Origin: RGIG5299 sp045542315
Lineage (GTDB): Bacteria > Bacillota > Clostridia > Oscillospirales > RGIG5299
Direction of reading: 5' to 3'
DNA length: 46,746 nt
Assembly: GCA_045542315.1 (NCBI GenBank)
Contig: JAZQKU010000012.1
Location: forward strand, 1 to 46,746
Shown here: positions 14,483 through 21,741 of the stretch, in pieces
Position numbering within the stretch: position 1 is the stretch's first letter
How the letters are laid out: each line of letters starts with the position of its first letter
Position numbers and translations under genes: made by a program
Notes under the pieces: generated by a model
Seen by the model: the letters and a program-made list of their open reading frames with translations, nothing else
What the model was told of the DNA's origin: nothing
The model's database searches: none

Positions 14483-15044
14483 TTGCTTCACACTCCGTTC
14501 CAACCGTATCGGTTATCTCCTCGAAAAAGCTTTGCGATTTCACGGCGCGAAGTCGGTTTCTTGCCCGCTCGAATTTCTCCGTAAACTCTGCTGAAAGAGA
14601 GGGATTTTCCTCCTTCATAAACGCCGCCGCAAGAAAGTAAGGGACGGTTGAAAGAATATCGTTATCGGAGTAGGAAAACTCCGAATTTTCATCGGTTATC
14701 GGCGCGGGAGAGGCGGTATATAAAACAGCTGCCGTTCCGGTGAAGCCGCCGCCGATAACAGCTACCCCCTTGATTATTTCAACGCCCGCATCGTTTGGAA
14801 CTACGGAAACGGTTGAAAGATAATCCTTTGGAATGGGATACGCCTGCTTCTCGTTGAAATCGAATACCTCGCTTTTTATAATGTCGATATAATAAATGAG
14901 CTCGCGCTGAGCCGCATCGCAAAGCGCAGGCGTTCTTTTTGCAAGCTGTGCGGTGAATTCGTTTTCAATGACATCGCCGCTTACGTCGATATAATCGCAA
15001 AGAGCCATAGCTCTTTTAAAAACGTCGTTAACTGTTACGCTCAT
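14469..15044 (-). CDS. probable head-tail connector protein
   Basis: A 191-residue protein between the capsid and nozzle genes, where P22-type phages encode the gp4 adaptor. It begins with a helical segment (VNDVFKRAMALCDYID) and has alternating strands and helices (AYPIPKDYLSTVSVVPNDAG, then TVPYFLAAAFMKEENPSLSAEFTEKFERARNRL). The final helix with a run of basic residues resembles connector proteins of many phages. No enzymatic motif is visible. Assignment is by position, size and overall character. The ribosome site AAAGGAG precedes the ATG at 15044. Confidence 0.55.
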   Translation of the reverse strand: MSVTVNDVFKRAMALCDYIDVSGDVIENEFTAQLAKRTPALCDAAQRELIYYIDIIKSEVFDFNEKQAYPIPKDYLSTVSVVPNDAGVEIIKGVAVIGGGFTGTAAVLYTASPAPITDENSEFSYSDNDILSTVPYFLAAAFMKEENPSLSAEFTEKFERARNRLRAVKSQSFFEEITDTVGTECEANGSF

Positions 15045-15062
15045 TGTATTCTCCTTTCGTCA

Positions 15063-15095
15063 CCGCTTGCCCGAAGGCTCGGGCAAGCGGTTTTT
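15063..15095. other. perfect 12-bp hairpin between capsid and connector genes
   Basis: CCGCTTGCCCGA (15063-15074) and TCGGGCAAGCGG (15079-15090) enclose a 4-nt loop. The T-run follows on the plus strand (TTTTTCC), so as a terminator it would stop antisense transcription. In the sense mRNA it is a stable hairpin just after the capsid stop codon and could protect the capsid message from decay. Confidence 0.6.
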
Positions 15096-15108
15096 CCTTG
15101 TAGATTGA

Positions 15109-15942
15109 TCAAGCGGAGGGTCCGGTACAGAGCTTAAGTACAACAAGCTCCGAGGGGCGTACTACCTTCGCGCCGTAAACGTGAAGTCCCTTTACCGCAT
15201 CGGCAAAAAGTCCTTCGGGGCGGTAAGCCTCCATCTTCTTCATCTGTCCCACGAATGCAATCGCCTTTCTGGTTCTTGCAAAGCAATAGTGGTAGTTTGA
15301 TGCGTCGGTAACAATGCAGTTGCTCATGTAAACCTTAAAGTTGTCAAACATTCCCACAAAGCCGCTTCCGAAGGTGTTTCCGTTGGGAGTCTCGCGGAGC
15401 ACCTTTGCCTGCCAGAGGATCTGATAGATGGCGGGAGATACCTCAAGGAAAAGCTCCTCGTTCTGCGGAACGTTGTTCTCGTAAAGAACCTTTGCCGCAG
15501 AAGCGATTATAGAGGTGATGTTGTCCACGGAGGGACCGATGTTCGTAATAATCTTGCCTGCCTCGCTGTGAAGACCGTAAACGTACTTATCCGCATCGGC
15601 AGCAAGTGCCGCTGCTGCCTCGTGCATGCAGCTCTCCATAATATCGGGAGCAGACTGAAGCTCGTCAACGTCGTCAACCATAAAGTTTACGTATTTGAGC
15701 TGGTCGATGTTAAGAGTAGTGGAGCCCGCACCCTCGAGAGTTTCGGGAGCGAGAATGTCGGTGCCCACGGTGTAGGTGTTTACGGTGGGACGCTTGGTCC
15801 AGTTGATCTGAATGGAGCTGCCTGCGTTTGCGGCGTCCTTTTCGTAAATTCTGTTACAGAGCGAAGCGCCTACCGAAAGAGTATCTCTTTCTCTCTCGAT
15901 TGCCTTTGCCCATATCTTCGGCTTAAAATTAGTGTATGCCAT
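15109..15942 (-). CDS. major capsid protein (HK97 fold, P22 coat-protein-like)
   Basis: The 277 residues resemble the P22 coat-protein-like capsid families: MAYTNFKPKIWAKAIERERD at the start, SIQINWTKRPTVNTYT (strand of the E-loop region), LNIDQLKYVNFMVDDVDELQSAPDIMES (spine helix), AAAALAADADKYVYGL, LEVSPAIYQILWQAK, and the C-terminal strand FADAVKGLHVYGAKVVRPSELVVLKL. It is much shorter than P22 gp5 (about 430), so it should lack the inserted telokin-like domain. No N-terminal protease-cleaved delta domain is evident; a separate scaffold gene lies just upstream. Start ATG at 15942 with AAAAAGGAG. Confidence 0.8.
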   Translation of the reverse strand: MAYTNFKPKIWAKAIERERDTLSVGASLCNRIYEKDAANAGSSIQINWTKRPTVNTYTVGTDILAPETLEGAGSTTLNIDQLKYVNFMVDDVDELQSAPDIMESCMHEAAAALAADADKYVYGLHSEAGKIITNIGPSVDNITSIIASAAKVLYENNVPQNEELFLEVSPAIYQILWQAKVLRETPNGNTFGSGFVGMFDNFKVYMSNCIVTDASNYHYCFARTRKAIAFVGQMKKMEAYRPEGLFADAVKGLHVYGAKVVRPSELVVLKLCTGPSA

Positions 15943-15963
15943 TTGCTTTTTCTCCTTTTTTAA

Positions 15964-16608
15964 TTATCTTTTTTCCGAAAGCCTGCTCATAGACTTTATT
16001 GCTCTTTCGAGATTTCTTGAAAGCTCACCGTCGGTAAGAGCGTCAAGTTCGTCATCGCTGTAATACTCTCCCGAAACGGGTGAAGAGCAGCTCACGGCTT
16101 CGTTTGCCGAAATACCGTTTGACTCCTCCTCTGTCTTTATCTCCAAAAGAGTTTTAAGTCTTAAAATCTCGGCCTTCAGGCTTTCGGTCTCCATTGCCGA
16201 GTTGTAGCGGTTAAAGCATTCCGAAAGATTTTTTCCCAAACGGTATTCGGCAATTACACTGTCCGGAATGGCTTTAACATCAACTGTGGGGTTATCTCTC
16301 AGGAAGCAAATAAGCTCCTCTTCCCTTGATTCCTTCTCCGAAGCCAGAACGTCCTCGAGGAATTTCGCCCTGTCATCATAGCCGCACTCTCTTGAAAGCT
16401 TTTCAAGGAGAATAAGGCTTTTATCCGACTTAAGCTCGTTTAAGCTCTGAAGGACCTTATCGTAGTTTAACCCCTTTTGCGCAAGCATTACTGCATCGCT
16501 TTCGGGCAAAAACAGCTCTTCGTGGTTGTATTTTACCTTTAACCTAAACGGTTCGTTTTCCGTATGCCCGATTTCGTTTGTAATTTCCTGCATTTCGTTT
16601 GTTTCCAT
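15964..16608 (-). CDS. probable capsid scaffolding protein
   Basis: A 214-residue, acidic, mostly helical protein between portal and capsid genes, the standard place for a scaffold. Charged and coiled-coil-like stretches include LNELKSDKSLILLEKLSREC and METESLKAEILRLKTLLEIK. The C-terminus (LERAIKSMSRLSEKR) is basic, like the coat-binding tail of known scaffolds. The N-terminal LKVKYNHEELFLP resembles the start of many scaffold-type minor head proteins. The ATG at 16608 is preferred because AAAGGAAA lies before it; the frame is open further upstream without a ribosome site. Confidence 0.65.
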   Translation of the reverse strand: METNEMQEITNEIGHTENEPFRLKVKYNHEELFLPESDAVMLAQKGLNYDKVLQSLNELKSDKSLILLEKLSRECGYDDRAKFLEDVLASEKESREEELICFLRDNPTVDVKAIPDSVIAEYRLGKNLSECFNRYNSAMETESLKAEILRLKTLLEIKTEEESNGISANEAVSCSSPVSGEYYSDDELDALTDGELSRNLERAIKSMSRLSEKR

Positions 16609-16646
16609 TTTTATTTTCCTTTCATATCGTGGTGGATATAAATATA

Positions 16647-18161
16647 TCAAAGCTCCTCACGGTTTGAGGAAAGCTCCGAAATAAGCTCGTTTACCGCAGG
16701 CACGTAGCCCTTGGGGAGTCTTTCAAGGTACTGAACGGCGTTTATCGCGCCCGAATTGAAGAGAGTCGAAAGCGCCGCAACCGAATTAAGCTCGGAGAAG
16801 TAGCTCGAGGGACCCACGTCTATTTTCACTCTCACCGCGGCGCGCGCTATCTCCGAGGGCTTGTAATCAAATCTTGCAAGACCCTTTTCGTTTGAAAGCA
16901 AAAGCTCCTTTTTTGCGGTGAATTTCGTTTTCAGGAAGTCAAGCCAGATAAGCGCTATATCCTCGGTGAAGTTATAGAGATTTTGCTTTATTATCTCCAT
17001 CGGGATTGCCGCGTTCTGACCGAGCGCCGCAATAGCCGCAGCGTTATCGGGACGAATGCTCTGTCCCAAAAGAACGTCTGTCGCGCCCATACACTCCTCG
17101 GTGTATTTAACGGCACGGTCAACGAGCGCCATCGCATTCGGGTCTATTCCCGCACCCTCAAGATATTTTGCAACCCCGCTTATATCGCCGTTTACCGGAA
17201 GCGCCGCACCAACGGCGTTTGACCAGCTCGCAACCTTCGTTTTATCGTAAACGACCTTTGGGAAGGCGGTATCCATAAGGCTCTTCATTGCCATTGCAAA
17301 CATTTTGTTTATAAATATCTGATTGGGAATTATCCCCTTTGCAAAGCTTTCTCCGTGGTAGGAGCCCTTTTTCTCGGTCCAGTTTGCAAATGCGATGGGG
17401 TAACGGGTAAGTCCCGTGTTTACGCCGCTTTTAAGCACGACCTCACGGGTGGACTTGTTAAACCTGATATTTCCGTCCTCGCCTCTGTAATACTTAATAA
17501 GATAGGTGGTTCGTGCGGAGCCGTCGGTTTCTCCTTCTTTGCAAAGCTCGGCCTCCGAATCGGGTAATATCTTCTCAATTTCCTCCTTCGTAAGTCCCAA
17601 CGCCTTTGCTTCGGCAATAAGCTCGGAGGTAAAGCATCTGCCCGCAATGATTATATAGGGCTGACGCGAAACGTCGTTTGTGGTGACGTCACCGAAAAAC
17701 ACCTTTGCGCCGTCGATAAGCTCGGTTCTGAAGTCACCCTTTATCCCGTTTGCCCTCACTACCGACTTATCCCAATAGACGTGGGCGCACATATCACCCG
17801 TTATTGCCGCGTCAAGAAGAGCATTCTTGAGCTTTACGTCCATCTTATTTTCTTCCCAGACGTAATCGGCCTCGCTGTTTAAGATCTCGCTAACTCTTTC
17901 CTCCTCGGTACGGTAGGTTATCTTTATCGGTGAGGAGCAGATGTAGGCTATAACGTAGTCGATTATTCTTTTGAAGATATTGAATACGGGAGTAGGCAGA
18001 TTGTTTGCCTTAACTCCGTGCCATTGGTCGCCTCTGTAAAAGCGCTCGTTTTTTGCGGCGTTTGATTTGAATCCCGTCTGTGCGGCGTAATCGCTTCCCT
18101 TTACGTAAAGGAGCCAATCAGACGTGACCTCTTTTTCCTTTAACCTATTTCTCAATTTCAT
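16647..18161 (-). CDS. phage portal protein, P22-like
   Basis: The 504-residue product matches the P22-like portal family: NERFYRGDQWHGVKANNLPTPVFNIFKRIIDYVIAYICS (about 38-77, quoted in part by motif), the stem region GESFAKGIIPNQIFINKMFAMAM, and GATDVLLGQSIRPDNAAAIAAL with the conserved tunnel-loop area. The portal forms the dodecameric ring at one vertex through which DNA is packaged. The ATG at 18161 is preferred over the one at 18167 because GGGAG directly abuts the earlier one, too close to serve it. It overlaps the small membrane protein gene by 17 bp. Confidence 0.85.
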   Translation of the reverse strand: MKLRNRLKEKEVTSDWLLYVKGSDYAAQTGFKSNAAKNERFYRGDQWHGVKANNLPTPVFNIFKRIIDYVIAYICSSPIKITYRTEEERVSEILNSEADYVWEENKMDVKLKNALLDAAITGDMCAHVYWDKSVVRANGIKGDFRTELIDGAKVFFGDVTTNDVSRQPYIIIAGRCFTSELIAEAKALGLTKEEIEKILPDSEAELCKEGETDGSARTTYLIKYYRGEDGNIRFNKSTREVVLKSGVNTGLTRYPIAFANWTEKKGSYHGESFAKGIIPNQIFINKMFAMAMKSLMDTAFPKVVYDKTKVASWSNAVGAALPVNGDISGVAKYLEGAGIDPNAMALVDRAVKYTEECMGATDVLLGQSIRPDNAAAIAALGQNAAIPMEIIKQNLYNFTEDIALIWLDFLKTKFTAKKELLLSNEKGLARFDYKPSEIARAAVRVKIDVGPSSYFSELNSVAALSTLFNSGAINAVQYLERLPKGYVPAVNELISELSSNREEL

Positions 18162-18327
18162 TTTCATCTCCCGTGTAATTCATAATTGCTTCCAGCTCTG
18201 CCTCGATATCGAAGTCAAAGCTTTCATTTTCCTTTTGCTTTAATGTCTTTTCCTTTCCGAAAAGAATTGCCGCAAGCGAAAGGGTTACGGCAATTCCAGA
18301 AAGAAGACCCGACAGGTAAATAAGCAT
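18145..18327 (-). CDS. small single-pass membrane protein
   Basis: The 60-residue protein has one N-terminal hydrophobic segment (LIYLSGLLSGIAVTLSLAAILFG, about 2-24, given in pieces: a membrane anchor with a short lead) and an acidic tail (DFDIEAELEAIMNYTGDENE). A good ribosome site (AAGGAG) and overlap with the portal gene support that it is real. I do not recognise the family. Its position between large terminase and portal is unusual for P22-type phages. Confidence 0.6.
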   Translation of the reverse strand: MLIYLSGLLSGIAVTLSLAAILFGKEKTLKQKENESFDFDIEAELEAIMNYTGDENEIEK

Positions 18328-18339
18328 TTTTTCTCCTTT

Positions 18340-19677
18340 TCATTCAAAAAGATATTTGTGGGTCGGAACACAGTCACACTCTTCCCTTTCAAAGGGATTT
18401 CCGAAGCTTTTTTCAAAAGAAAACCTCTCTTTTTTCTCGAAAAAGCAGGGACGCGACATTGCTCCGTAACGAAGCGCCTCCGGCGCATGGGTGATCTCGT
18501 GAGGACTGTCGGAAACGTCCTCGGGGTTTTTCTTGGAATGGGTAAGAAGCGGCAGACATCTTGTGAGATTCAGACAGCACCCCTCGAAAAAACGAAGCCT
18601 CGGAGTTTCGGTTTCGCCGCATCTCAAAAGCTCTCTCAAAAGCCGGAGTCCTCTCACTCTGCCGTTGTCGGCGGGGATAAGTCCCGTTAACCCCGCGACG
18701 GCAAATATCTCAACTCCCGATACGCCGCTTTCCTGCCTTCTGTTCCAAAGGTCCGGTGAGGCAACGGTGTATTCTATCCTCTCATTGTCGGGGGTAAGCT
18801 CGAGTATCCGCTTTGCCGCCTCCGAAAGAGTGAGGTTTGGCTCGTAAAGCTCGCGGTAAATATACATTTGTCCGCTTTTGTCAACCGCCCACCAAAGACA
18901 TGCCGTCATATCAAGACCGTAGTCAAGTGAGCGGAAAAGGGTATGTCCTTCAACCGAAAATGGGGTTATTATATGCTTTCTTTCGGAGAACTCCGAAAAA
19001 TAGGCACCCTCGAAAAAGCTCCAATCGCCCTCCAGAAGACGCCGTCTTTCCTTTTCGGGAAGCTCTGAAAGCCGCTTTATATAGTCGGGGTCCGACTTCA
19101 TCAAAAAGTCGTTATCCGAAACGAAGGAGGGAATAAATTTTATCTTTCTGCCGTTTTTTATATATTCCCTTCTGTCTATAAATCGTCTTTTCACAAACTC
19201 ATGACCCACACCGCCGGGGTTCCCGGTGGATTTCACCTTTTTCGGATATCCGTTTGAGCCGCGGAGTCTTGAAAGCATATAGAGATACTGTCTTTCGGTG
19301 AAATGAGTAAGCTCGTCGAAGCGGATAACGTCGTATTCCGCCGACTGATAACGCGTTACGTCCTCCTCAGATTCGAGATAACCAAGCTCTATTACCGAGC
19401 CGTTTTTGAAATGCCAGCTGTGCTTTGATGACAGGTATTTCCCCGCCCGCGAGGGAAAAAACCTTTTGGTAAGCGGCACTATGCTTCTTTCAAGCTCCGG
19501 AAAGGTGCGGCGCAAAACGAGCTGACGCGAGCCCGGATATTTAACCGAAAAGAAAAGTGCGTCTATCACCTGCGCGCAGCTTTTTCCGCCGCCTGCCGCC
19601 CCGCCGAAGAATATCTCGTCGGCGTCGGTGTTAATGAATTCCGACTGCTTTGCCGTTACCGTTATTTCTTTTTTCAT
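18340..19677 (-). CDS. terminase large subunit (packaging ATPase/nuclease)
   Basis: The motor that pumps DNA through the portal. Visible motifs: Walker A GGAAGGGKS (25-33), Walker B DVIRFDE (116-122), coupling motif STGNPGG (150-156), and a nuclease-domain start RSLDYGLD with Asp 253. All ATPase residues are intact; nuclease acidic residues further on are less obvious by eye. The 445 residues fit large terminases (about 420-500). It overlaps the small terminase stop by 4 bp. An intact motor implies that packaging is still under selection or was until recently. Confidence 0.93.
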   Translation of the reverse strand: MKKEITVTAKQSEFINTDADEIFFGGAAGGGKSCAQVIDALFFSVKYPGSRQLVLRRTFPELERSIVPLTKRFFPSRAGKYLSSKHSWHFKNGSVIELGYLESEEDVTRYQSAEYDVIRFDELTHFTERQYLYMLSRLRGSNGYPKKVKSTGNPGGVGHEFVKRRFIDRREYIKNGRKIKFIPSFVSDNDFLMKSDPDYIKRLSELPEKERRRLLEGDWSFFEGAYFSEFSERKHIITPFSVEGHTLFRSLDYGLDMTACLWWAVDKSGQMYIYRELYEPNLTLSEAAKRILELTPDNERIEYTVASPDLWNRRQESGVSGVEIFAVAGLTGLIPADNGRVRGLRLLRELLRCGETETPRLRFFEGCCLNLTRCLPLLTHSKKNPEDVSDSPHEITHAPEALRYGAMSRPCFFEKKERFSFEKSFGNPFEREECDCVPTHKYLFE

Positions 19678-20009
19678 TTCACGTCGCCCGTTACGGTAAG
19701 CGCGATGTCAAGGTCCTCCTCCTTTTCGTCCTTGCCGTATCCGAAGACGTTCTGGAGGCAGATGTTTACCACCGTGGGATTGAATTTCTTAAACGCCGCG
19801 CCCGAAAGAAGCAGATGCTCCATTTCGTTCATAGCCCTAACGTAAGCGCGGCGCAGCTCTTCGTTTTCACTCTCGGAAAGCTTAAAAAGCTCCTCCTTTG
19901 TGATCTCAAGATAGTTTGCAAGTCCCGCCGCCGTAGGCATCTCCTTTTCCTTTTCGTAAAAGGTTGAAACGTAGCGGTTAAGCCTTTTTACAAGTATTTT
20001 TTCGCTCAT
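19674..20009 (-). CDS. terminase small subunit
   Basis: The 111-residue first gene of the operon. A helix-turn-helix-like region (EMPTAAGLANYLEITKEELFKL, about 23-44, typical of DNA-recognising small terminases) is followed by a helical segment (ELRRAYVRAMNEMEHLLLSG) and the conserved-looking NPTVVNICLQNVFGY motif near the C-terminus, which is frequent in small terminases of phages of Clostridia. Small terminases choose the packaging start. ATG at 20009 has AAAGGAG. Confidence 0.8.
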   Translation of the reverse strand: MSEKILVKRLNRYVSTFYEKEKEMPTAAGLANYLEITKEELFKLSESENEELRRAYVRAMNEMEHLLLSGAAFKKFNPTVVNICLQNVFGYGKDEKEEDLDIALTVTGDVK

Positions 20010-20062
20010 TTTTTCTCCTTTCCTTCTTTTCGGTTTACAGGTGATATTTTAAACCCCGTTTT

Positions 20063-20078
20063 CTGCAAAAAACTGCAA
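20063..20078. promoter_or_regulatory. tandem CTGCAA repeats upstream of the particle operon
   Basis: CTGCAA occurs at 20063-20068 and 20073-20078, spaced one helical turn apart, about 55-70 bp before the small terminase start. No promoter of the TTGnnn-N17-TATAAT type is visible in 20010-20107 on the minus strand, unlike nearly all other units here. The repeats could bind an activator; this is inference. Confidence 0.35.
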
Positions 20079-20107
20079 TCATTGAGACTTTTTTCATCTT
20101 TTTTTCA

Positions 20108-20136
20108 TTGACATTACTTTACAAATTTGCTATTAT
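20108..20136 (+). promoter_or_regulatory. sigma-A promoter of the beta-helix lipoprotein genes
   Basis: TTGACA (20108-20113), 17-bp spacer, TATTAT (20131-20136), followed by TAGGAGGC before the ATG at 20167. Confidence 0.75.
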
Positions 20137-20166
20137 ATAATAAATAATATTATAGGAGGCAAACAA

Positions 20167-21726
20167 ATGAAAAGAATCACGGCAATTTCGCTTGCGGTAT
20201 TACTTCTTCTCTCCGCTCTTTTGGGGCTTTCCTCTTGCGGCGGAAATAAGAAAATTCCGTTAAACGACTATTACAGCTACCTTACTGATTTTGAAAACGA
20301 CGAGTCCGACTGGGCAAAATCCATAAGAGCAGCGGCTGATGCGGTAAAGGCAAGCTCCACTACGGGAAATTCAAATCTCTATATTCCCAAGGGCGTTTAT
20401 GAAATAAACGGTATGCTCCAGATCCCCGTCGGAGTAAACCTCATATTTGAGGAGGGCGCAATCTTCAAGCTCGGCGCAGAAGCCACCTTCAATATGAACG
20501 GCAGAAATATAATCGCTCCCAAAACTCAGATATTCGACGTGGCCGACGGTGCCAAAATAATGGGAAGCGGATTCTTCTCTGCAAGCGTCGGTTGTCCCGA
20601 ATGGTTCGGTGCAAAGGTCAACGACGATATCGACGATTCCAAGGCTATAAACTACGCAGTAGGCTGCTTTGCAACCGTTGAGCTTTCAAAGGGCACCTAT
20701 AACGTTGATAAAAACATCGATCTCAACACCGAATCCAAGACTCACACCTCTCTTATCATCAACGGTGCGGGCGATAACGAAACCATTTTAAAGGTCGCCC
20801 CCAACGTTAAATGCTTCTTCTTTGACGGCTCCAAGGTGTTCTATTATCTTATCGAAATAAGAAACATCGGCTTCGAGGAGGTCGGCGGCGGCAGAACAGG
20901 TATGGCAATATCCGTTCGCGGTGCAACTCCCAACGCTTCACCCAAGGCAGTTATCACCGATTGCTCCTTCAAGGGCTTTAATACCGCATTTGACACCGGA
21001 AACTCCGGCTTCGTCCATTTCAATAACAACTACGCCGAAAACAACGAGGTCGTTTGTGAGATCGGCGGCGGCGCCATGTTCCTCTTCTACAAATACAACA
21101 AGGCTGTTTCAAACGGCTACTTCCTCCGCTGCGATATCCCCGCTAACGGCGGTTATTCAAACGGTATAGACATCGTTGAAAACGAGGTCTCCAAATCGGA
21201 GCAGTATGATATCTTCATCAAGGAGAATCAGGCGGTATTCATTGAGAAGTGCAGCTTTACAGACGGCAAGGGCGAAGCCTCCGTCTATCTTGCAAGCGTT
21301 TCCGATTTCAGAATAACCGACACCGTTATCACCTCAAGCCCCGAGGCTCCCGAAAGAGTCGCATACTACAACAAAAACTCCCACTCGGGCTATATTTATA
21401 ACTGCGATATCAAAAACAACGGCACCGGCTTATTCTTCGACGGTCCCAGAAGCTGGAGATGTATGACCTACGTCAACGCCTGCACCTTCGAGAACAACTC
21501 GGTTAACGATATCAATCTCAAGAGCATGAGCGATATCAAAATAGTGGGCAACGATTTCAAGACCGCCTTCTCGCACAGCGGAAAGGCATTTGAGATCAAA
21601 ATAAGCGACGTAAGAGTTAAAAACGTTGTTATTGCGGAAAACACCTTTGCTTCCAAGTCGGCTCACTTCGGCGATGCCTTCGGAAGCGATAAGACCATCG
21701 AATACGACAACGTATTCAACGGCTGA
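20167..21726 (+). CDS. beta-helix lipoprotein 1 with tailspike-like PEWFGA motif
   Basis: A 519-residue surface lipoprotein: signal peptide with lipobox LSSC (Cys 24), then a right-handed parallel beta-helix built of short strands separated by Asn/Gly turns (for example GFNTAFDTGNSGFVHFNNNY and YIYNCDIKNNGTGLFFDG). At about residue 144 it has PEWFGAKVNDDIDDSKAINYA. This is the counterpart of the WFGAKGDGxxDDTxAI motif that opens the beta-helix of pectate-lyase-like proteins and phage tailspikes. Such folds usually bind or cleave polysaccharide; no catalytic residues could be assigned. It is paralogous to the next gene (16 bp on). It lies 158 bp from, and divergent to, the phage-particle operon. 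Confidence 0.75.
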   Translation: MKRITAISLAVLLLLSALLGLSSCGGNKKIPLNDYYSYLTDFENDESDWAKSIRAAADAVKASSTTGNSNLYIPKGVYEINGMLQIPVGVNLIFEEGAIFKLGAEATFNMNGRNIIAPKTQIFDVADGAKIMGSGFFSASVGCPEWFGAKVNDDIDDSKAINYAVGCFATVELSKGTYNVDKNIDLNTESKTHTSLIINGAGDNETILKVAPNVKCFFFDGSKVFYYLIEIRNIGFEEVGGGRTGMAISVRGATPNASPKAVITDCSFKGFNTAFDTGNSGFVHFNNNYAENNEVVCEIGGGAMFLFYKYNKAVSNGYFLRCDIPANGGYSNGIDIVENEVSKSEQYDIFIKENQAVFIEKCSFTDGKGEASVYLASVSDFRITDTVITSSPEAPERVAYYNKNSHSGYIYNCDIKNNGTGLFFDGPRSWRCMTYVNACTFENNSVNDINLKSMSDIKIVGNDFKTAFSHSGKAFEIKISDVRVKNVVIAENTFASKSAHFGDAFGSDKTIEYDNVFNG

Positions 21727-21741
21727 GAAAGGAGATAAAAA

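Larger units (their letters stand above)
11614..20009 (-). mobile_element. compact locus for a P22-like, short-tailed phage particle without mobility genes
   Basis: Ten minus-strand genes run in virion-assembly order: small terminase, large terminase, small membrane protein, portal, scaffold, major capsid, head-tail connector, tail nozzle, coiled-coil protein, holin. Several neighbours overlap by 4-23 bp, so this is one operon. All reading frames are intact. Within it and for several kb on either side there is no integrase, repressor, replication, tailspike or endolysin gene. Base composition equals that of the host genes. It may be a prophage remnant, a satellite needing a helper, or a domesticated particle such as a gene transfer agent. 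Confidence 0.8.
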
